Positions 58,435 through 64,000 of a stretch of 64,000 nucleotides of DNA are shown here, piece by piece; the first letter of the stretch is position 1, and every line of letters starts with the position of its first letter. Source of the stretch: Actinomadura montaniterrae (GTDB taxonomy: Bacteria > Actinomycetota > Actinomycetes > Streptosporangiales > Streptosporangiaceae). The stretch spans positions 186,001 to 250,000 of the forward strand of contig NZ_WBMR01000001.1 in assembly GCF_008923365.1 (NCBI RefSeq), read 5' to 3'. The position numbers and the translations under genes are program-made. The notes beneath the pieces are model-generated. The model had not been told where the DNA came from. It searched no databases and saw only the letters and a program-made list of their open reading frames with translations.

Positions 58435-59355
58435 TCACCGGGCATGGTCGGCGCGCCAGGCCACGTAGTCAGCGACCGCGCGGTGCAGGTCGTATTGCGG
58501 GGTGAAGCCGGTGTCGGCGGCCAGGCGGGTGATGTCGAGGTAGGGGTTGGGGCCGGGACCGCTGCTCTTTCCCGGTCGCAGTTTGAGCCGTGCGCCGGGC
58601 ACGGCGGCTTGGACGGCCTCGACCAGTTGTCGGGCGGTGTACGGGGTGCCGTTGGAGACGTTGTACGTGTCGTGCGCCAGGGTCTCGGCCGTGACCAGGG
58701 AGGCGATGGCGCGCCCGGTGTCCGGGGCATAGCACAGGTCTCCGCCGTCGTCGGCGTACAGCGGCGCCGGCTGGTCGCCGCGCAGGACGGTGCTGATGTA
58801 CGGCGGGATCGGGTTGAAGGGTGATTCGGGGTCCATCAACGGTCCCCAGGTGCTGCCGATCCGCAGCACGACCGGGTGGACGCCGGTGCCCTGCAGCGCG
58901 TTCGTGACCAGCGGTTCGACGGCCTTCTTGAACGCGATGATCGGATGCGGCACTTGCGCGGCCGGGAGCTCCAGGTCTTCGTGCCAGGGGGTCTCGGTCC
59001 GTCCGATGTAGGCGCCGAGGCTGCTCGCCACGGCGAACCGGCGGACCTTCCACTGACGTGCGGCGTCGAGAGCGTTGAACAGGCCCGCGGCGTCGGTGCG
59101 GAAATAGGGGAGAGGGTCCTCGCCGGGGACGCTGCCGGCGAGGTGGACGATGTCGCTTATCCGGTGCCGTGAGCCGAGGTCGAGGAACGCGTCCCGGTCG
59201 GTGACGTCGAGGGGTTCCACCACGACCCGATCGGTAAGGAACGAGGGGACCTCGGTGCGCCCGTAGGCCGTGACGACGACGTCGCGTCCGAGGTCGGTCA
59301 GGGCGCGGGCGGTCTGCGCGCCGATCATGCCGAGGCCACCGGTCACCAGGATCAT
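58435..59355 (-). CDS. NAD-dependent epimerase/dehydratase (extended SDR)
   Basis: A 306-residue extended short-chain reductase. The cofactor site is LVTGGLGMIGAQTARALTDL; DIVHLAGSVPGEDPL follows; the Ser is in VASSLGAYIG. The usual YxxxK is not clear: the region reads PHPIIAFKKAVEPL, where Phe occupies the Tyr position and Lys is kept, so catalysis is uncertain. C-terminal substrate domain: STVLRGDQPAPLYADDGGDL, YNVSNGTPYTARQLVEAVQA. ATG 59355 overlaps the stop of a small upstream ORF. It is co-transcribed with the PPOX-VOC fusion. Confidence 0.88.
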   Translation of the reverse strand: MILVTGGLGMIGAQTARALTDLGRDVVVTAYGRTEVPSFLTDRVVVEPLDVTDRDAFLDLGSRHRISDIVHLAGSVPGEDPLPYFRTDAAGLFNALDAARQWKVRRFAVASSLGAYIGRTETPWHEDLELPAAQVPHPIIAFKKAVEPLVTNALQGTGVHPVVLRIGSTWGPLMDPESPFNPIPPYISTVLRGDQPAPLYADDGGDLCYAPDTGRAIASLVTAETLAHDTYNVSNGTPYTARQLVEAVQAAVPGARLKLRPGKSSGPGPNPYLDITRLAADTGFTPQYDLHRAVADYVAWRADHAR

Positions 59356-59510
59356 CGGGTCACCTCGCCGTGCAGGTACATGGCACCCCGGGAGGTGACC
59401 GTTTCGAGCAGGGGCTGGAAGGCCGGGCGGCCGGCGTCGAGGAAGGCCGGTGCCTGGTGCGGCACCACCTCGTCGACGAGCCGGGCCTCCGCGGTGATGA
59501 CCTCGCTCAT
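59352..59510 (-). CDS. Small 52-residue ORF coupled to the epimerase gene
   Basis: ATG 59510 opens a frame (SEVITAEARLVDEVVPHQAP, AFLDAGRPAFQPLLETVTSR, GAMYLHGEVTR) whose TGA overlaps the epimerase start (ATGA). Codon use is typical and the overlap suggests real translation. I know no family; it may be a short partner peptide or a fragment. Confidence 0.5.
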   Translation of the reverse strand: MSEVITAEARLVDEVVPHQAPAFLDAGRPAFQPLLETVTSRGAMYLHGEVTR

Positions 59511-59702
59511 GAACTGCCTTCCGTCGGTTCAGATCGCATGTGCGCCCATGCCAGCGGCCGGGCAGTGCCCGCCGTCGCGCAGGGCGATCCTGCGCGGCGC
59601 TCGCCTGGGCTAATGCCACTCCGGCGACGGTGTCCGCCGCTTAGGCACACGGTGACGTTATGAGGCGGCGCGGCGGTGAGTCTTGAACGAATCGTGCATA
59701 CG

Positions 59703-60662
59703 TCACAGCCGCAGCGGTGGCCTTGCGCGGGCGGCGAGGAAGGAACGGTAGGACGCCGCGTGGTCGTGCTCGCGCAGGCATCGCTCGACCTCCCCGCCGA
59801 ACAACGCGCTCGGGGTGACCCCGGCCAGGCGCAGGCACTCCCGGCTGAGGTGGGACTGGTCGGCGTAGCCGACGTCGGCCGCGAGGCCGGCCATCCCTTC
59901 AGCGCCGGGCTGACCCAGCGGCGTGGTCGCGGCCTGGGCCAGCGCGAGAAAACCCTGGAACCGGAGGGTCCGCTGCAGCACCTTCGGAGTCACGCCCACC
60001 ACATGCAGGCACCGGCGACGCAGCTGGCTGGCCGACAGCCCCAGATGCGAGGCGAGGACGCCGACCTCGGACCGCTGCCAGGGCATCAGCAACCGGACCG
60101 CCTCGTCCATCAGCGGATCCGCTCGGGTCGCCGCGCGCACCTCCTGCAGCAGGTGGGCTTGCAGCATCGCCAGGGCCGATTCGGGCGTGGGCGCGTTCAC
60201 CATCGCGTCGCCGAGCCGTTCCACCCACCGATAACCCAGCTCCCGCAACCCGACCCACTGGTCGAGCAGCTCGGACAGTGCCACCGGGAGCAGCGGGTTG
60301 CCGCCCGGCCGGAACCGGATCCCGACAATGGTGGTGCGCGCCGGGATCACCTCGAGCACCGGGCCGGTCAGCGGACCGAGGAGCTGCGGCTCGCCACCCA
60401 GCGGCCAGTGCAGGTCGACCCCGCCCGCCGGGAGGCGGCGCTGCACGTACGGGACGTCGTCGGTGCGGTGCACCCAAACCGTCCGGACCAGTGCCGACAA
60501 CTCCGGCTCCGGCAGCCGTTCGACGTACGACCGCACCAATCCCGATCCGTCGGCCTCACCCTCCCCGGCGGGTGGGGCCGAGGCCCGTCGTTCCTCGCCT
60601 GCGGGCACATCGGCCCGGAGGTTCCGGCTCCCCGGTGCGCGGGGACGGACGCGGTTAGGCAC
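59703..60662 (-). CDS. AraC-family transcriptional regulator
   Basis: A 319-residue regulator. Residues 40-190 form a sensor domain of the DUF6597 type (VDLHWPLGGEPQLLGPLTGP, IPARTTIVGIRFRPGGNPLL). The AraC double helix-turn-helix is C-terminal: VGVLASHLGLSASQLRRRCL, GVTPKVLQRTLRFQGFLALA, GLAADVGYADQSHLSRECLR. GTG 60662 overlaps the end of the TetR gene by 8 bp; GTG 60608 is an alternative. It is likely co-transcribed with the TetR gene and may regulate the epimerase/PPOX-VOC operon. Confidence 0.88.
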   Translation of the reverse strand: MPNRVRPRAPGSRNLRADVPAGEERRASAPPAGEGEADGSGLVRSYVERLPEPELSALVRTVWVHRTDDVPYVQRRLPAGGVDLHWPLGGEPQLLGPLTGPVLEVIPARTTIVGIRFRPGGNPLLPVALSELLDQWVGLRELGYRWVERLGDAMVNAPTPESALAMLQAHLLQEVRAATRADPLMDEAVRLLMPWQRSEVGVLASHLGLSASQLRRRCLHVVGVTPKVLQRTLRFQGFLALAQAATTPLGQPGAEGMAGLAADVGYADQSHLSRECLRLAGVTPSALFGGEVERCLREHDHAASYRSFLAARARPPLRL

Positions 60663-61212
60663 GGATCGCACGATCGACCAGCTCGGCGAGCTCGGCGGCG
60701 GCCCGACCGGTGTCGGCGCCCGCGTTGACGATGTCCAGGACCGTCGCGTCGATCGCACCCCGCAACGCCACCGCGGCCGTGTGGACATCGAACGCTCGCA
60801 GCTCCCCGGCCTCCTGCCCCCGCCGGAAACCGTCCTCCAGCAACGCCAGACCCCCACCGCCGGTGGCAGCGCCAACGGCCCCGGCCAGGTCGATCGCCGC
60901 CCTGGCGTAGACCGGATCGGTGGCGATGAACTCCAGGTTGCTGCGGATGTACGTCCCGATCTTCGCGCGCACCGTCGTCTGCGCCGCGATCTGCGGACCC
61001 ATGAACGCGGCCGCCCGCGCCAGGACGTGCTCGAACGTCTGCGCAAGCAGCGCCTCCCGCGTGCCGAAATGGTAGGAGATCAGTCGCGTGCTGCTCAGCC
61101 CCGCCTCCTGCACCACCTTCGCGAACGACAGGCCGTGGCTGCCCTCACGGGCGACGACGCGCACCGCCGCCTCGACGATCTGCTCCCGTCTCTGACTGCT
61201 CACGCACCCCAT
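60655..61212 (-). CDS. TetR-family regulator
   Basis: A 185-residue repressor. The helix-turn-helix is REQIVEAAVRVVAREGSHGL, SFAKVVQEAGLSSTRLISYH, FGTREALLAQ. The C-terminal ligand pocket ends AAELAELVDRAIRA. ATG 61212 (or GTG 61203) is the start. Two copies of a TTACTC/GAGTAA operator lie between it and the divergent membrane-protein gene, so it probably represses both directions. Confidence 0.9.
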   Translation of the reverse strand: MGCVSSQRREQIVEAAVRVVAREGSHGLSFAKVVQEAGLSSTRLISYHFGTREALLAQTFEHVLARAAAFMGPQIAAQTTVRAKIGTYIRSNLEFIATDPVYARAAIDLAGAVGAATGGGGLALLEDGFRRGQEAGELRAFDVHTAAVALRGAIDATVLDIVNAGADTGRAAAELAELVDRAIRA

Positions 61213-61262
61213 CCTTGCCGCTCGCCCGGCCGGCGACTCGACGATGCCGGCTTGACGCCATC

Positions 61263-61298
61263 TTACTCGCCCAGGTAACAATTTACTCATGCGAGTAA
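61263..61298. promoter_or_regulatory. Twin TetR operator
   Basis: Site 1 TTACTCGCCCAGGTAA (61263-61278) and site 2 TTACTCATGCGAGTAA (61283-61298) have centres 20 bp apart, two helical turns. Site 2 is a perfect 6-bp inverted repeat covering the ATG of the next gene. Confidence 0.65.
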
Positions 61299-61765
61299 AA
61301 GAGTCTGCTTCGCCGCGCCGGGTGACGACGGTGCTGAGACCGGGCCCGGATCGGGTGATGCGCTACGCGCGGATCGTGTTCGGGATCATTGCCGTCGGCT
61401 CGGCCGTGACCGTGGCGGCGGCAGCGGTGCTCCAGCAGGTGGATCCGGACCAGGTGAACTGGGTGGTCTGGGTCCGCGCCGGGTTCTACACCGTCGGGGG
61501 CCTGTGGCTGCTGGCTGTTGTGCGGGACGCGCGGCAGAAGGCGGCCCGTACCGCCTTCACCCGGCTAAGGGTCATCTGCGTGCTCGCGCCTCTCGGTATC
61601 GCGGCCCTGGTCATCGCCCCGGATTCCGGCTATCCCCTCTGGATGAGGATCGAGCAGGCCTGCTTCGGGATCCTGATGGCCCCGCTCGCCGTCGCCTTGT
61701 TCAAACCGTCGGTGGCCGCAGACTTCCGGCGAGCCCGCCAAGCCGGCAACGACAGGGCCGCCTGA
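61289..61765 (+). CDS. Four-helix membrane protein under TetR control
   Basis: A 158-residue protein with about four TM helices: RIVFGIIAVGSAVTVAAAAV, VWVRAGFYTVGGLWLLAVV, VICVLAPLGIAALVIA and ACFGILMAPLAVALF. The N-terminus is basic and cytoplasmic. The function is unknown; TetR-controlled small membrane proteins are often efflux or stress proteins. Its ATG lies inside the operator. It overlaps the next gene (TGATG). Confidence 0.8.
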   Translation: MRVKESASPRRVTTVLRPGPDRVMRYARIVFGIIAVGSAVTVAAAAVLQQVDPDQVNWVVWVRAGFYTVGGLWLLAVVRDARQKAARTAFTRLRVICVLAPLGIAALVIAPDSGYPLWMRIEQACFGILMAPLAVALFKPSVAADFRRARQAGNDRAA

Positions 61766-61950
61766 TGCCGAAGCAGCGCACGGAGGTACCGAGATTCCTC
61801 GCCATCACCGTCCTGGTCGCGCTTGAGATCGTCGTCATCGCGATACTGACCGCGATCCGGATCACCGGCGTACCGGCCGTCATCATCGTGGTGATCTTCG
61901 CCCTCCTCGAACGCCTCGCCTACGTTCGATGGTTCAAGAGACGGCGATGA
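61765..61950 (+). CDS. Small membrane protein, coupled to the previous gene
   Basis: A 61-residue protein with two hydrophobic segments (FLAITVLVALEIVVIAILTA and VPAVIIVVIFALLERLAYV) and a basic end WFKRRR. The start ATG overlaps the stop of the preceding gene (TGATG), so the two are translated together and may form one complex. Confidence 0.75.
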   Translation: MPKQRTEVPRFLAITVLVALEIVVIAILTAIRITGVPAVIIVVIFALLERLAYVRWFKRRR

Positions 61951-62187
61951 TCCAGGCCCAGTCACCTGTCCTTGGCTCTGATCGGCCAGGAGCGACGCAA
62001 ATAGTCATGCTCGCCGTACCTGGTGCACAGGGCCACGAACTCCCCGACGCCTCGTAGCGGTTCGTCGCCGAGGTGGGCGGGCGGCTCGTCCAGCTTCCAT
62101 GAGCACCGGAATCGGCTGGGATAGCACATGCGCATCCTCACTGAAGGTGGGTGATGCTCCGCTTCCCGCGCCGGGTGTGGAGACGGT
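61951..62187. other. Short gap without gene
   Basis: I see no supported gene here. This is followed by gene remnants. Confidence 0.35.
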
Positions 62188-62253
62188 CGGGCTGTTGCTG
62201 CGTTGCCAGATCGCGTAGATCAGGTGCCGCCCCTTCTTGCCCGCCGGGATCCG
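62188..62253 (-). pseudogene. Possible AA10 (LPMO) fragment
   Basis: On the minus strand, RIPAGKKGRHLIYAIWQRSN, SP matches a characteristic stretch of AA10 lytic polysaccharide monooxygenases (GxHxIYxxWQRSDSPE). Only about 22 codons remain. Confidence 0.35.
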
Positions 62254-62579
62254 GCCGGGAAACCGGCAGCGCCTGAACTGTTCGAACGCCACCAGTGGGA
62301 AGCCGGGTCTGTGGTCGCACACCTCGATCACTACGACGGCCCGCAGGTGCCTGCCACAGTGCCCGAGCCCGACCTCGACGGCGCCGCCCGGGGATGAGTG
62401 GGGCAGCGCGTCGCGAGCCGACACCGCCCGCAGCAGGGCCAACGGCGGCGCCGGGCTTGGCTTGACCCTCGTCCGCCAGCGCGGCGACCTGCCCATCCGA
62501 CCCCACCTCCCGCAACCCGTCCAGCAGGAGTGCCACGCCGCGCGGGTCGTTGACGGGGACGTGCGCGGCGGTGAAGTGG

Positions 62580-63308
62580 GCGGGGCGGGGGTCATCGGCG
62601 CGAGTCTGCGGCCGAGGTCGACTATGCCGGTGGTCTCGGCCGCGACGACGTGGCGTCCTTGGGCGTCGGGCAGGAATGCGGCCGCCCGGTGGGCGTAGTC
62701 GACCTCGCGGACGTCGACGACGGTCAGTGCGATGCGGGGGCGCCGAAGCGCATCCGGCCGCCGGCCATCTGCTCGGCGATGCTGAAGCTCTCGCTGGTCG
62801 GGTTCCTAGGAGGTCGTGTTCCAGGTCTTCTCGGTCACGATCCGGCGCGGGACGTCGACGATGTCCTGGGCGTCGCCGATCATCGCGGCTACCGAGCTGG
62901 TGAGCACCACCCGCTGGACTTCGCCGACCTCGGTTGCGGTGCCGAGCACGTTGCGGGTTCCATGCACGGCCGGGTCGACAAGATCGCGTTGGGGTTCTCG
63001 CACAGACCGGACGAGGGGCGAAGCGGTGTGGATCACGATGCGGCATCCCCGCATGGCTTGTGCGTACGAGCCGTCCCGCAGGAGGTCGGATGCGAAGAGA
63101 CGCAGAGTTCCTGTGATGCATCGGCGGCGTCGAGAAGCTGCTGAACCTTGCCGGCATCGCGCGGGTCGCGGACTGCGGCATGGACGGTGACTCCTGCGTC
63201 GACCAGGCCTTTCACAATCCAGCCGGCGACGTAACCGGTGGCGCCGGTCACCATCACCGGCGCGCTCGCATCGACCGGCAGGTTGCTGAGATCGACCTGG
63301 GTGTCCAT
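62580..63308 (-). pseudogene. Dihydroflavonol-reductase-like epimerase, frameshifted and deleted
   Basis: From ATG 63308: VMVTGATGYVAGWIVKGLVD, VTVHAAVRDPRDAGKVQQLL; a frameshift near 63115; then GTLRLFASDLLRDGSYAQAM, RNVLGTATEVGEVQRVVLTS, EKTWNTTS and a stop at 62806. A third piece, NPTSESFSIAEQMAGGRMRF, DVREVDYAHRAAAFLPDAQG, follows. About 100 residues with the YxxxK site are missing between the second and third parts. The gene clearly encoded an extended SDR and is now dead. Confidence 0.75.
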
Positions 63309-63351
63309 GGAGTTTCCCTCTCACCGTAGTCCGCGACCCGGGGCCCGGCCT

Positions 63352-64000
63352 CTACTCGTTCACCAGGAGGATCTTGCCGACGTGCCGGCCGGCTTCCATG
63401 AGCCGGTGGGCCTCGGCGGCTTCGGCCATGGGCAGGCGCTGATCGATGATCAGCTGCACGTCCCCGTTCTCGATCATCGGCCAGACGTGCTGCTGCACCT
63501 CGGCGACGATCGCGGCCTTCTGCGCGGCGGGCCGCGTGCGCAGGGTGGTGCCGTGGACCGATGCGCGCTTGAAGACCAGTTCAGCGAGGTTGAGCGGGCC
63601 CTCCAGGCCGTCCTGCATGCCGATGACGGCCAGGCGCCCGTCGGTGGCCAGCGACCGAATGTTGCGCTCGAGGTACCGGCCGCCGATGACGTCGAGGATG
63701 ACGTCGTAGGGTCCGTGCTCGGCGAAATCATCCGTGCGGTAGTCGAGTGTCAGGTCGGCGCCGAGTTCCCTCGCCCGCTCGGCCTTCTCGGGGCCGCCCA
63801 CTGTGGTGACCACCCTGGCTCCCAGGGCCTTGGCGATCTGGAGCGCCACGGTCCCGACGCCTCCCGCCCCGCCGTGCATGAGGAAGGTCTCGCCCTCCTC
63901 GAGCTTCGCGGTCATCACGATGTTGGACCACACCGTGGCGGTCGCCTCGGGCAGCGCTGCCGCGTCGACCAGTCCGGTCCCCTTGGGAATCGTGAGCAAC
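63352..64000 (-). CDS. Zinc-independent quinone oxidoreductase (5' end outside window)
   Basis: The C-terminal two-thirds (216 residues visible) of an NAD(P)H:quinone oxidoreductase. The NADPH site is MHGGAGGVGTVALQIAKALG, followed by GARVVTTVGGPEKAERAREL, GADLTLDYRTDD, ILDVIGGRYLERNIRSLATD, and the end LPMAEAAEAHRLMEAGRHVG, KILLVNE. The start lies beyond base 64000. It is transcribed toward the broken epimerase gene. Confidence 0.9.
   Translation of the reverse strand, partial: LLTIPKGTGLVDAAALPEATATVWSNIVMTAKLEEGETFLMHGGAGGVGTVALQIAKALGARVVTTVGGPEKAERARELGADLTLDYRTDDFAEHGPYDVILDVIGGRYLERNIRSLATDGRLAVIGMQDGLEGPLNLAELVFKRASVHGTTLRTRPAAQKAAIVAEVQQHVWPMIENGDVQLIIDQRLPMAEAAEAHRLMEAGRHVGKILLVNE

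Noticed and set aside
1..64000. CRISPR arrays, rRNA genes or complete insertion sequences
   Set aside because: I saw no regularly spaced repeats, no rRNA motifs and no IS with both ends and a full transposase.

Overview
The window is high-GC DNA with strong G/C third-position bias, GTG/TTG starts and dense, often overlapping genes, so it comes from an actinomycete. Supporting signs are a mycothiol-dependent (MDMPI-type) protein, an F420/PPOX-type enzyme, an ECF41 sigma factor and a Streptomyces-type vanRS/vanHAX set. A Streptosporangiales/Actinomadura-like host is my guess only. The region looks like an accessory part of the chromosome: ordinary metabolic genes alternate with many broken genes and scraps of transposons.

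Layout. 1-8.2 kb: a six-gene, tightly spaced glycan-degradation operon (sugar-binding lipoprotein, PhoD-like phosphatase, GH27 alpha-galactosidase-like protein with NPCBM module, GH20 hexosaminidase, amidohydrolase, SGNH hydrolase). 8.3-13.8 kb: SpoIIE/PP2C phosphatase, a VOC protein, a small proline-rich protein, and an Hsp20/MerR (HspR-like) heat-shock pair. 14.4-24.6 kb: a probable acquired block: serine recombinase, VanR/VanS, and convergently a five-gene coupled operon vanH-vanA-vanX-(C39-type cysteine peptidase)-murG paralogue, ended on the right by an amber-broken excisionase-like gene, a chimeric P-loop kinase gene and an IS630 remnant. VanR has lost about 20 residues of its DNA-binding domain, although a matching 17-bp box lies upstream of both vanR and vanH.

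24.9-39.9 kb: membrane protein, leucine-rich-repeat-variant protein, duplicated DUF6924 protein, GCS2-type ligase, MDMPI protein with a divergent MarR regulator, hydrolase/TetR pair, an ECF41 sigma factor facing two VOC genes and a YdeI protein across a symmetric double promoter, then a row of decayed genes (VOC, LysR, carotenoid oxygenase, TetR). 40.2-45.8 kb: a possible old island between a degenerate tRNA-Pro and a truncated AICE-type integrase, carrying an amidohydrolase and an HsaA/HsaB-like two-component flavin monooxygenase. 46-50.7 kb: SnoaL-like protein, quinone reductase and two SDRs, divergent from a LysR regulator.

51-64 kb: a PQQ-propeller membrane protein, a long gene-poor stretch with phased repeats, an MFS transporter with a probable poly-C frameshift, an IS5-type remnant, a PPOX-VOC fusion with an epimerase, AraC and TetR regulators with a twin TetR operator before two small membrane proteins, a broken epimerase, and the start-truncated 3' part of a quinone oxidoreductase.

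The most interesting system is the van locus: a cytoplasmic cysteine peptidase and a second MurG are translationally coupled to vanHAX, suggesting a wider peptidoglycan-precursor remodelling pathway than vanHAX alone, with a damaged regulator. All assignments were made by eye from sequence, without database searches.
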